Below, piece by piece: positions 47,383 through 59,039 of a DNA stretch of 64,000 nucleotides. The first letter of the stretch is position 1; each line of letters starts with the position of its first letter. Source of the DNA: Symbiodinium natans (Eukaryota > Sar > Dinophyceae > Suessiales > Symbiodiniaceae); assembly GCA_905221605.1 (NCBI GenBank), contig CAJNDS010002199.1, forward strand, positions 500,001 through 564,000. Reading direction: 5' to 3'. Under the pieces are notes generated by a model. The model did no database searches. It had not been told where the DNA came from and saw nothing but the letters and a program-made list of their open reading frames with translations. Made by a program: the position numbers and the translations under genes.

Positions 47383-50300
47383 GCGGTGTGATTGCGTTCA
47401 ACGCTTTGCTGATGGGATTCGAGACTGACTATGAGTGGGGCGGTTGGGCGGTAATTGAGAACTTCCTATTGTGCTTCTTGGCTGAATCGATCGCGCTGGA
47501 TGCCCCGTGGAAATTCTTGTGCTCTCACGCAGGTTGGGTTTTGTAATTATAGCTTACTTCGGATAGAGGCGTGTTGGAGAATTCGCCAGATTTGGCAAAG
47601 GGGTAGGGTTGAAACTTAAGCATCAGGCTTTGATTGTGGTGGCTGTCCTTGAAAGGTAATTAACCAGGCGGGCAAGGTTGAGAAGCAGAGGTGCTTGTTT
47701 CAGAAGTTGCAAACAAGCCCGCAGTGGAGCGCATTGCTCGGACCACACTCAAATCACAAGGCATCTACGTGTTCGAGCTGGTCGTGCGCATGAAACGGCT
47801 GGGTTGTTTTTTCTTCTCTTGCGACAGTCCAGATCTTGCGACCCCGCAGCAAAAATGCTTGTGGAGCTTCCAGATGCTTGTTGCTGTGTTGTCTGCATTG
47901 ATCATATGATGATATGATATGTGCGTGCCCAGGTCTGGAATTTGCTGGATTTGGCGATCGTGGTCAGTTCAGCGGCACTTGGGTCGCACTTCGCAAGCTA
48001 GAAATGCAAGTACATTAAACATAGCAGGTAGCAGAGCCAGGAGAACGAAATGGGATGGGCATGATCTGCTTCTGAACGTCTGAAATGAAGCGCACGATGC
48101 ACCCTATGAATTGGAAACGGTAGCTGAGGGCGATTCGTGGCTGGTGCCTTTGGTCAACGTGGCCAGGAGAATCGTGGTGCTTATGGTGAGCATATTGTTG
48201 CATGCATGAGTGGGGCATCTCACAGGAAATCATTCCAGGGAGATCAAAGCTGCTTGCTTGAACAGCTGCCTTGTCATATTTGTCATGCACTCTTTTGAAG
48301 CACCTCCTGGGTCCTGTGAAAGAAGAGAAGCAAAATGAAGCAAAGCACAAGGCACACGTCGAAGCAGCAAAGCAGCGCACGGTGTCAATGTTGGCCAGCT
48401 GATGATGCTGTCGGGTCCTCTGCGATGCGAAGAATGCCTGAGGGCAGTTCATACCTGCTTCGGAAGTCAAAAATGTCACTTGGGCATCAAGGCAAAGTTC
48501 GGCCACTCAGGATGCGACTGCTTCGATTACTTCGAATTCTGCGTCTGGCAAAGCCACTTTGCGCAAGTCTGAAAGCCGTAAGAATGACACTGGCAAGTTG
48601 CGAGATGTTGCGAGGCTTGTGAAGTCTGTTCGGCCACTGTACATTCTCGTGGTTAGCGTTGCTGCCTCAGTTCTCAACTTTCAGAGTGGTTTTGCCGCCC
48701 CCGCTGCGCACATTGAATTGAGAAAGGTCACGGCGGCTGTTCAAGGGGTGGTTTGGGTGCTGGTCCTCACCGTGGCTTCCTAGCTGCAGACGAGACATGT
48801 AATTTTGACTTGAGAATTCTGACAACCGACAAACTCCTAGAGATGCGATGCCGAAGTCCGGCGGACTAAGGTTACTCTTTACGCCATGGGTATATTGACG
48901 ACGAGACTCATAGGTCACAAGATGATCTTCGAAGCAGGGGAAGTGGCTGGATTGCACAAGAAAGCCTTAGCGGTTCTCAGCGACACGGACTTTTCAAGTG
49001 GGCCACGGCCCACAAAGCCACAGAGCCGTCTTTGACACTGTGAAACAACGAAGATCAGCAGGCATGTTCTGAAGCTACGCAAAATGGCAGGCCACGCAGG
49101 ATAGGGGCTCGGGCAGCGCGCTCCAGCCCTGCCGCGAAACAAGTGAACCCCCTCGTAGCAATGGGGAAAGTAGATGAAGGCACGCGTTGCAACACTGAGA
49201 ATCCGAGCCCTTCAGGTGCCCCAGAGCTTGGGACTAGGTCGTAGATTCGGGAACTCGTAAGGGTGAGGCAAGCAGGCAATCGGCACGATAACAATGGAAG
49301 GAATGAAGAAAGCTGGCATGAAGTCCCCGGCATCCGGCATGAGTTCATGGCACATGAATGCCGTCTCACACCTGCAGGAGGTGGACGAAGCTTTGATATT
49401 GCCCTTCAAGACTGCAGACATCTCAGATTTCTCTTGCATACCTTGCTTCCAGCGTATCGACACTGCCCTTTACTTGCCCAGGTGCCAGACAGCATGTTCA
49501 CTCTCTTTCGGGTCATGAGCGGTGCTCAATCTGACTCGGAGTCTGCTGCTTTGGACAGTGCTTTGGATTGGTTCAGATTAGTTCATTCAGAAACTCCTGC
49601 GAACAGACTTGCACAGTCTGTGCAAAATTGCTGCAAGCACCTCTTAGGCATTATGGACAACATTCCGACGTTCAAGTTTGCATTTGTGTTCTTTATGGTG
49701 ACAAGCTCGTGGACGCTGCTGTCCATACTGACAGCAGTTGTCGCCCACTCAGAATCCACAGACGTCCCTCACCGCAGGTGAAGGAGGTCATATGAGGTCA
49801 TTTTATACTGAGACGTATGATGTGTAACTATGCAAGGCATGGTCGTATGCGAGCAGATGAGTTTACCATGGAGGGCAGACGCCCACTGGCATTCCGCAGC
49901 GCCGCATGGTCTCGGGAGACCTGGCCGACCAAGGTCAGCGAAAACATGATCTCCACGACTTCCAGTCAAGAGAAGGCGCGGTTGTTTGCTCTGCTTTGCC
50001 CAGTGCATGTCATGGTCTGCGTTTTTTCGTGTGGTTTAATTTGCACGAAACCTGCCTGGAAGGAGATCCAGCTCATGTCAGAAGAAGAAGACCGGAAACT
50101 TGCAGACAGGATCATAACGGTTCACACATCTTCAGGCCTTCTTGTTCCAACGCCGTTTTTTTTCCTGACAAAGGCACTGCTCCAAAACTTCATGTGCGCT
50201 GAGGAAGCGCCACATTGAAGACTTGAAGGAGCTCTTCAAGGAAATTAACACCAGAGGCGTCGGTCTCTCAAGTTCTCTCAAAGCGTTCTCGACCTGTCAC

Positions 50301-50444
50301 GTCCCAGTGTTTGGCACGTTTGGAAGAAATCTACATACCAGTCTGCTTTTTCAGCATTTTTCGATATATTCAACCCAGGATGGGATTGTGCGGGAGAAGG
50401 ACTTGATGCATTTCCTCTCGATCCCTGACAACGCATACGAGAAG
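47383..50444 (+). CDS. Voltage-gated cation channel (single six-segment domain) with EF-hand tail
   Basis: Family: ion transport protein (PF00520), plasma or organelle membrane. Segments in order. S1 VIAFNALLMGFETDY in 47383-47472, joined through a GC donor to S2 IYVFELVVRMKRLGCFFF from 47761. S3 WNLLDLAIVVSSAALG from 47933. S4 PLRMRLLRLLRILRLAK near 48500-48555. Linker SVRPLYILVVSVA from about 48600. S5 AVQGVVWVLVLT near 48730-48772, continuing TLYAMGILTTRLIGH from 48872. Pore-side VPDSMFTLFRVMSG from 49482. S6 FAFVFFMVTSSWTLLSILTA in 49648-49739, running into VSENMI in 49934-49975. A cytosolic helix EIQLMSEEEDRKLADRI starts at 50063. An EF-hand-like unit is split over 50208 (HIEDLKELFKEIN) and 50379 (DGIVREKDLMHFL). 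Ion selectivity cannot be read safely. The N-terminus and final stop are unresolved. Confidence 0.82.
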
Positions 50445-52468
50445 CTTGGACGCAGCCCATATCTCGAAGCCGTCAGCCGATCCAGATCGATTCGACATAG
50501 CCTTCGTAGTCACCCACCCACCCCAGCCATCTAGTCATACACATTTAGCTGGATCTGCCCAGCACACGTGTGCCAGCACACGTGTGCCTTTCAAGCCTCC
50601 CCAAATTGACTGCCACATGCTGAGGACAGCCAAAATGTGTCGCGTTCCCGTTCGGCATGTAACGGAGGCAGAGTGTTTGCAACCACTTTGGAACGTTCCA
50701 TCGTGTTCCTCTGCCAGAACTTTCGTGAGGTCATGAAGACGCTTTCAATTAATCAGCAAGTCATTCATATGGACACTCGGCCGAATATACTGAATACTGC
50801 CGGTATGGCACTGGAAAGTACGTTTTGACGATTTCGCGCAGCACCTGGGGGCCACAAGCGCGACTATCCGAGATTACCTTTTGTGCTAGTTTTGCATTCT
50901 TAGGAAGAGTTTGTGGAATGCTTGCTCGACGCTTGCGCCTGAGCCAACACGCCCTTGTGACCCTTGTGCATGGCAAATTCGTCCCGGAGCATGTGGGATT
51001 TCGCACCCAGGTTGGAAATCCTGTGACCGAAAAGTCAACGATGAGGTGCGCGAGCCATTATTGGCAGATCCTTTATTTCACTTAAACAGCCGGTATAGGC
51101 GAGGGAGTTCGCACTACGCACACAGCGGATCCCGCTTTGCAGGTTGGAAGCCCTCCACCTCGAAACCAGAACGCAGAGCTTGAGGCATGCCACGAGTTGC
51201 AGTCACCCGTGTGTGCAGTAGACAGCCGTGGCCATGCGTTGCCAGGAATTGCCAGATTTTGGAAGACATTTGCACCTCACTGAAGAGCAACAAGGACCCT
51301 GTTCTTCAAAAGTTTTGTGCGTCCGCTTGGCATTGCCCTGTTCCTCCGCATACAAGCAGAGGACCGCATCGTCGATGGCCCCAACCTTGGACAAGACAAA
51401 CCGATATTTCCACCAAGTTTCCACCTGCATCACCTCTCTGACAAAGGTGGTGAAGACCAGATCAGCAAGCTGATGCAGAGTACCATGCATCATGGTGAGG
51501 CACTCTCCCCGGCCCTGTGAAAGCGCTTTCGCAAACGATAGCAAGAGATTCCTCACAAGAGCCCGACCCGACGCAAGGATTCAGCAATGCTAGCAAAAGC
51601 CAAGGCCATCGCGCGCCTTCAACATTCTGTGGAGGCAAGGCTTTCTGGTGTCTTGGAAATAAGTCAGCCAACCAACTGCTCACCACCAGGACCTCAGCAG
51701 AAAAATGGATAATATGACGGAGATGCTTGCAAAAACCGCATCCTAGCTGCACACGGCTGTGTGAACTCTACACATCAACCATCATTAGTCGAATGCACGC
51801 AGATGACTCCAGTCACCTTTTTGGTGCTTGGGAATGCCGGGAATGCAGTAGCTGAGGCCGGCAGAGAGTTTGGACTGAAGCGTATTCATTGAATTTTTCA
51901 TCGACGGAGCCAATGTGCTCTGCGTAGTTATGTGTGCTCTCTCAGCTCCCCTACGTTTTGTCGCTTCAGGGTTCTATTGTAGCAAGGTTGTCCATCGTTC
52001 AAGTGAGCCCGAAATGCGCAACAAACTATCGGTGCTTGCGCCTGTCACTCGCACATCAAAGATGTCGCCGTTTCACTGTCCAGCTGCTTCAAGCCGCTTC
52101 GGCTGGCAGCCAGACACTTTCGTTCATAGGAAGCATCTCCACAATGATGAGAGTGCACGTGGTGTGGCTCATAGCACTCGGTTTTCGTTGAGTTTACCTA
52201 GAGCTCTGCGTGAGACCTTGAGTCTGCCAGTGTACAAAGAGGGCGCATGGTTGCACCGGCCGCCTGCACCTTTGCGGACACCCCGCGCTCACACACAGTG
52301 GCACGCCTCAGCCATGGGATGCATCTGACGAGCCGAACAAAGACCCATCGCCACATCGTCGGCACTCGCTTTCAGAGCTGTACGATCGGATCTTCAAGAA
52401 TTTGGCCCACATGACGTACTGACAGCCCATGACATGACAGCCTTTTTATGAGCCTATGAGCTAGAGCC
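50445..52468. other. Unassigned stretch between channel and TPR genes
   Basis: Weak frames only. On the - strand 51203-51556 encodes a Trp/Val-rich peptide (LADLVFTTFVREVMQVETWW) that is protein-like but opposite to all named genes. On the + strand 52310-52423 encodes DEPNKDPSPHRRHSLSELYD and then RIFKNLAHMTY with a stop. That could be the end of the channel gene or of another gene just before the TPR start. No domain recognised. Confidence 0.35.
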
Positions 52469-55400
52469 ATGTCAGGAGCTTCTGTGGCTTTGTTGGGTCT
52501 GGCCGCTGTGCTGCTTCAGATTTCCCGGGCATTGCCACCGCCAGCTGCCCAAGCCCACTTCCTTCGGGCGCAGCAACTGGAAGAGAGCGGCGATTTACAA
52601 GGCACCCAAAAGGAGTAGTCAGCCTTTGCAGTGAAAGGTTGACTGGGCGGTATAGCAATGTATAGCATCACCCTGCAGATTCTTCCGTTCTCTTGCATTC
52701 TAGTTCACTGATGTGTGCACTGCCTTTCACATGCGACACTGGTTTGCCAGGTTTTTTGGGGCACCTCTCTGTGTGCGCGAGTGAGACTATCAGTCCTACC
52801 ATCACTGGCGTCACTTATTCACATTGTTCTGAACAGGTGCCTCTGACAGCTTTCAAAAGGCAATCGGTGTGTACCCAGACTACGCAGACGCCTTCCGAGC
52901 GCGTGGCAAGGTGTTGGAGAAGCTGTCAGACTTGGAGGGTGCGAAGCACCACTACCTCGAAGCTACAAGGCCGGACGATGCACAGGCGTAATGGGCGAAT
53001 ACCAGGGTTGTTAAAAATCGCAACCCACCTCGGCCGTGAGAGTGGCCTTTGCCGAAGAGTATGAGGGGATAACACCGGCTTTTGTGTTTTTATTCTATGG
53101 TCGGCTGTGTAAGCGACAGCCGTGCAACCACGGGGATGAAAAATCGCAAGCTTCACGTGTTGAGGACGCCATGAAGGCAATGGCGCTGCCGGGACTGTGC
53201 GGCGAAGTTCCGCATAAGGAGTGGGGCGAGGTGGGGCGAGGTGGAGGGGGGGTGTTGGAGGAGGGTGTGTTGGGAGCGTCCGTCCCCGATGGCCCCCAAA
53301 TCTTTCTGGTCCTCTTACACACCGTCCGCTCCCGGATGCTGGTCGAACGGGTCCCCATTTCAAGCAACAAATTGGGGGTGGCGCAGAGTGCTTAGTATGT
53401 GCTTAGTGCTTGGTTTTGTACTTTTGAGACTGCTGCCTAAACTTTTCAGCGGCCCGAGGCCTCGGCTTGTAAATGTGTTGGGCTTGGCTCAGGTTGGCTC
53501 CAGAGACGGCTGCAAATCACTTCAGCCTCGGCCTGGCTTGTGAGCAGCTAAATGACCTAAGCCAAGCAGCACAAAGCTACAGCCTGGCCATCAAGCTGGA
53601 TCCAATGATGTCAGCGGCTCATTACAGCCTTGGTATCGTGTTGGAGCGGGAAGGCGCACTAGAATCTGCACTTCCGAGCTACCGAGAAGCTGTTCGCTTA
53701 AATCCAAACCACCTGGCTTCCACATTGAGTTTGGGCGATGCCCTGAAGCGAAATGCCGACTTCAAGGAAGCAGAAGTGGTCTTTCGGTCGGCTCTGAGCA
53801 TGCCCGCAACGATCACAACGCCCAATGCCAAGCCGCATCTCCGGTTGGCCAGCCTGCTGCAGCAGCAGCAACGCTTGGAGGAAGCAGCCGTTTCTTTCCG
53901 AAATGGACTTGAAGTTTCGCCGAGCAATGCTCCTGCCCAGTTCAGCCTCGGCCTTGTGGAGGAAGCTCGAGGCAACTGGTCGGGCGCGAAAGCAGAGTAC
54001 GAGAAAGCTGTTCGTCTGGCTCCGGGGCACGTCCCTGTGCAAAGATACTTTGCCAAGTTTTTGCGCAAGCATGGCGATCTCTCCAAGGCTGCAGAAAGTC
54101 TGCAGGGCATCCTCGACATCGACCCTACAGACAAGGTCCTTCACGTGGAGCTAGCTGAGGTCATGGCGCAATTTGGCGACCTAAGTCGCGCAGAGACCAG
54201 CTACCAGAATGCTCTTGCCCTAGATCCGCGCCTACAATCTGCGCATACAAAGCTTGGAATCTTACAGCGGCAGCTGGGAAAGCTTGATGACGCAAGGACA
54301 TCGCTGGAGACTGCGCTGGTGTTGAATCCAAGGGATGCAGAGACTGCAGAGACTGCAGAGATATGCACTCAGCTGGGAGTCGTTCACAAGATGAGGGGCG
54401 ACCTGCGAAGCGCTGCTGCAAGGTACCAGCAAGCCATCGATGCGGATCCGAGCCATGCCGCAGCTCATGGAAACCTGGGTATCGTTCGAATGCTTCAGGA
54501 AAACTGGGAGGATGCTGAGGAAAGCTTTTGGGAAGCCTTAAGACTGGATCCGGATTATGATGGGGCTTACTACAGCCTAAGTGGAGTGCTCAGCCTGCGA
54601 GGTAAGGTTGATGAGGCTAAAGCCTTGGTGCGACGACGTATAGAGTTGGCAACGGAAAAAGGGATATGGCCCTTCCGACTATCGATGACACAGTTGGACA
54701 GCAACCGACTCCTCGAGAACAGGCTCCGGCAAGAGGAGGAGTATGCCAAGAAGTATGCAGCAGCTCTTGGCTCCAATGCAGACAGTGGACACAGTGAGGA
54801 TCCCATCGCAAGGCTCTCAAATGCTATCGAGGCTCCACCAGGCTTGCACCAGTTGACTCATGTCATTCGAGGAGTCCGAAGTATGGAGAATTCGTCTGAC
54901 TGGGCTCTGCGGCGGTGGGAGGAGTGCCTGGAGCTGGGATCCGGAAGTGTGGCCTGCGCCTATGGCACCACGTGGTTTGAAACCTGGCTTCAGGTCATGG
55001 CTGACAGCTCACTGAGCCAGAAAATGCCGCACTACTTGGAGAAAGGCTTGCGGTACACAGTAGGAGGAAGTGCCATTGGCTACCAATGTCTCTTTGCAGC
55101 CACAGCCTTGGGCTTCAACTGTACTGGATACGAGCTTTTGCAGTGCTTGGTTGCTGATTCCGAGAGTCTGGCAGCAGATCTCAAGAGCAGTGTCCCCGTC
55201 GACGTCGAGTTTGTCTGCGGAGATGCCACCAACGCAGACTTGTCAACCACGGGGGTGCTGTGGCTCAATGATGCCCTCTGGCCAGCAGAGGTGCGATTGA
55301 AAATGCTGCTCAAGGCAGCACCTTGGCTGCCTACATAGGCCGCGCCCAGGTTTGCCCCAGTTTCATGATAACTTGACTTCAACCTACGGACCCAAGCAAG

Positions 55401-55766
55401 ATCCCACAAGTTTGCTTCAGAATCCATTCAAAATCCAAGTCAAGGTTTCTGTGATGCCTCCAGGATCAACTGCCTGCCGCTCAGAAATGTAATGCAATGT
55501 ACACAACTGTCATTGCCTGACTAGACTGTAGACCGTCAATGACCGTGACTTGCAGAGATCATCGCTGGGGGCAGATAAGAGCAGAGTCTGAGCACAAATC
55601 GTCATTGCCCGCAGTGAGCCAAATAGCCGAGGTGATAAGCTATCAGCCGAAACCAGACGACCAACAGCAAAAGCAGCTCTCGCAGCTGCGGGATGAGAGA
55701 ATGATGACAGCGAGCGTGTCTTGGAACCCTGCACAACACTTCTTCTTGTGGACCATCACACCCTGA
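52469..55766 (+). CDS. TPR protein fused to a C-terminal SAM methyltransferase-like domain
   Basis: Exon 1, 52469-52601, starts at ATG and encodes a signal-peptide-like start (ASVALLGLAAVLLQISRALP) and half a TPR. A GC-AG intron follows. Exon 2, 52837-52987, carries about one and a half TPRs (SFQKAIGVYPDYADAFRARG). A GT-AG intron follows. Exon 3, 53493 to about 55330, holds about eleven more TPRs, then NSSDWALRRWEECLELGSGS and a Rossmann-like methyltransferase region: GSAIGYQCLFAATALGFNCT, GYELLQCLV, VEFVCGDATNADLS and VLWLNDALWPAEVRLKMLL. The last exon (from about 55615-55632 to TGA 55766) supplies EVISYQPKP and ASVSWNPAQHFFLW, the expected final strands. Phase is exact at the first two joins; the third join is unresolved. 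The methyltransferase part resembles DOT1-like and related class I enzymes. With a signal peptide the protein may act in the secretory route or a plastid. Substrate unknown. Confidence 0.85.
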
Positions 55767-57934
55767 CGCAACTAGCAGACCGACGCAAGCAGGAGCCCAT
55801 TGAGGCGGCGTGAAAGATGAACGGCATGGGCATCATCTAGGACGGTTTCCCCGGCATTGCCTTTCCAGAGCTTTCCGCAAATTCCTGGACGTCCTTTCGG
55901 CAAGTGGCACAGCCAGTACTACTAGAGGCAGGAACTGCCCAGGGCTGATCCGGAATGACACGTCAGCTGAGCGAGCTCCATTTGTGAAGACGCGGAGAGA
56001 CTCCACAAGTCGTAGCGGCGTCAAAGCGAATCAAGTGATGGCTGCGGAGTGAACAACAACTTGTGTTGCTGGAGAGTTGCTGTTGTGTTTTTGGCTCATG
56101 TGTCTGCCTCAGCCCAGCAATTCCTGTTTAGCTCACCTTGGCTTGAGAGACCAATGGCTCGAACCCAGTCCGTTCGCACCGTGCTCGAGGCACCACCTTC
56201 ACGATGCTTCACAATATCATCAATGTGTCTCACATCTCACAGCATCTCAGAATGGTTATGGTTCAAAGGATGTTGAAAGGGTTCAAGGGTTGAAACAAAA
56301 ACAGCCACAAGCCGCTGCAGGATGCCTTCGGCTCGCTGGAGCCATGTGTGGGAAATGCTAGTGGCCAACTCCCCAGAGCTGTATCACTTGTCGCTTCGTG
56401 CTTTGCAATGCGTTGGTATGCGTTGCTATGTGTTGGTGCATGGCCTGGCCAGGTGGGGAGGATGAGGATGCACAAATAGCTGCAGTCGTCGCCACCTCCC
56501 AGCAGTGAGACTGTGTTGCACACGTGACAGTGAGCAAAAATGCCGTGTTTCTCTGTTCGCTCGAGTATGCACCGAGTACACAGACAATCAGACACCAGAG
56601 GCAAAAACAGTTTTGCGCATTGCTCACACGCGAGGCGAAGCTGGCCGAAGACAGGTGTCAACTGGATGCTGTCCCTCGCTTCACCACACGATGTTGTCAT
56701 TGTCGACCGTCTTTGTATGTTTAGAATGTGTCATGAGGAAGGCCTTGCATGTTGTGGGTCGCTTTCAAACAAGGTCCGCAAGAACCTGCGGGACAAGCAG
56801 CTGGACTCCCAAACGCTCACTGCCACGGGGCTTGTTTCCCACATCGAGGCAGACAAATCTGATAATCAGGCCCGACCGGCCCGAATGACCACGACAGTTT
56901 TCTTTCTGACAGACGACTTCATGAAGCCTGCCAGGGAAGATCTCGTGAAGTTTCTCAATCAGGAGAAGGCTATCCTGCTGAGCAGTCTGGCATTCAGATC
57001 GTTCCGAGAGGCTTGCTTCTGCCTTTCCACCAATTGCTCCGGCTTTGTCAGAAGAGGGGCCAACCCCCCTTCTCTTGTGGCCCGTGTGGCTGTGTGCGAG
57101 GGCCGGTGCCAGAGAGCAACAAGAAAGGCTTGAAGAGTCCGAACGCAAGAACCCGAGCTTTGCAGCGAGCTTGCAACAGCCAGCCTTCAAAGGCGAAACA
57201 TGCTCCCCGCGTGCAGCCATGCATAATATGCATCCTATGCCCTCTGAGGCGGGCATCCAGGTGATCCCTGAAGTTGCACTCTTTCAAGGTCGTGCTCTCA
57301 GTTTTGCTCTGCCCCCCAAAAAGATGGCAGAGTTCGGAGCTTGGAGGTTGCCGGGTTGGTCAAAGCTACGAAGTGCGCATTGAGATTCGCAACACGTCGC
57401 CGCCTTGTCTGGAGTTCTTGTGCATAGTCTAGCATTAGCAGTGAAGAGTCTTCAGCATTGCGAAGGTCGGGCAAAGCACTGTGCCCTCGCAGCCTGGACG
57501 AAGTCAGCTCACCCTTGCTTGAACAACTGATGAGCTACACATAGCTAAGCTCAGCTACTGGCGGTGTTTAAGCTGAATACTTAAAGCATTTGAATCACTT
57601 GGCAATGTAACAAGACGAGGAGTGATGCCTTGTACGAACCGGGCATTCTCCAGCGACCCTGTCCGATTTGATGCGGCAACAAGGCGACAGCCTGGAACAG
57701 CTTCTGGTAGCATTCCGCCGGGTCTTTCTGCTTATTTGGTCGTGGCTTGGCTGGCATATGCTGGCATGTCTAGCACAGTCCATCAGGCAACTTCGAAATC
57801 AGGGTTCGGCAGGGCCAGGTATGCCGAGTGAGAACCTAACTCAACTTCATTATCTTGATGGATCATCTGGGGCCAGGGGGTCTGTTTCACATTGCTGGAA
57901 CTATCTTCTCAGCTCTCGTGGATTTTCGACCGAG
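55767..57934. other. Gene-poor stretch with one exon-like open frame
   Basis: About 56770-57000 (+) encodes KVRKNLRDKQLDSQTLTATG, then TTTVFFLTDDFMKPAREDLV, and is the most protein-like part. About 57250-57360 encodes IQVIPEVALFQGRALSFALP. No family is recognised and exon borders are unclear. A TTTTTGGCTCATG near 56087-56099 only partly matches the dinoflagellate spliced leader. Confidence 0.35.
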
Positions 57935-58041
57935 GTGCGTTTTGCAGCGAAGTCCTTGGAAGATCAAAGCGACCAGCTCATCTTGAGCACCGAAGTCGGA
58001 AATCTTCCGCTTCCGGTTCAAGCAGTGGGCGTGCTGCCACC
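57935..58041 (+). CDS. Candidate exon with ASH/HYDIN-like beta-sandwich fragment
   Basis: After a GACCGAG acceptor the frame encodes VRFAAKSLEDQSDQLILS, then TEVGNLPLPVQAVGVLPP. The pattern F.p.s....d.l.l.te.G...lPv.a resembles one ASH/MSP-type beta-sandwich repeat of axonemal proteins (HYDIN or CFAP family). It is a single repeat, so the assignment is tentative. A flagellar protein would fit a dinoflagellate. The downstream border (possible GA donor near 58041) is not certain. Confidence 0.35.
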
Positions 58042-59039
58042 GACATTAAAATGAGTGTTTCAGGAATCGGCTGCGAGACCGTGCAGATGCACCGAGAGCA
58101 TCACAAAGCTCTCGGGTACTGTGGCGATGGCAAAGAGGGCCGGCTCCTCGCGGGCAATCCACGCTGAAACCTGGGCGGATGGGACAGATCGGCACTTGCG
58201 AAGCTGCCTGCATGCTTTTGCTCTGGCAATGGGTGGGCTGATGGTGCTGAGCCAAGACCAGAGAAAGCGCTTCCTCTGGGTAGCTGCGCAGAGCATCGCA
58301 GAGCTTCAAAAAGCGGGCCTTCTTAGAACGGTTCAAGCTTCCGAAACTTCAGAAGCTTCAGGATTGGGTAAAGGAGTTGAGATGACTCTTAGCTCGAAGT
58401 TTTTAGTAGTCTAGGATTCCCAGGATTGATATCTTGTTGATTCGACCTGCTTCAAACCAGTTCTTCCAGGTATGCTACAGCACTTACTTTCTTCAATCCA
58501 ATTCTTTCACCCACACTACAAACTCTGCGCATTCACCCTGGCTCGCACGCACCCCTCGCCCATGGTTCCGTTATGGTTTACTATATACATACGTGTTGTT
58601 TCGAGTCCACGCGGGCTTGGACGAGCATTGCATCATCACAACAAGTGCATTCCTTCATGTTCTTGGCCCTTCCCTAATACCGACATTTACAGACTATGTC
58701 AGACTGTGCTGACAGCACGTGACCATAAACCCATCTCCGGAATAGTAGCGCAGTGGCATGTCGGATTCCGCTTGCTCAAGAGCTCCGCTCAACCTGCGAT
58801 TGTCATTTCCATTATTCCCAGTTGCATCGACAACGAGCTGTCGGCATGCTTCACTGGACTCCTTCCTCTAAGAAACTGGAAGCCAGCCGTCAATGCCTTG
58901 ACACAAATAGGGTCAGGTATTCACAAGTCGTACGCATGTAGTCACAAAAAAACCACACTACTATACACTACGCACATCTGCTCATGAAAGATGGCTTAGG
59001 GGCGGTCGCCCAACCCCCCCAACTCAGCTCGTACAGGCC
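58042..59039. other. Intergenic, nothing identified
   Basis: Overlapping frames at 58055-58414 and 58472-58987 lack motifs. A G/C cluster (GGGGCGGTCGCCCAACCCCCCC) precedes the AlkB-like start codon. No clear spliced-leader relic was seen. Confidence 0.4.

Noticed and set aside
56083-56100. Spliced-leader relic (GTGTTTTTGGCTCATG)
   Set aside because: Only about 12 of 16 positions match the 3' end of the dinoflagellate spliced leader, and the key terminal AAG is ATG; no gene start follows closely.
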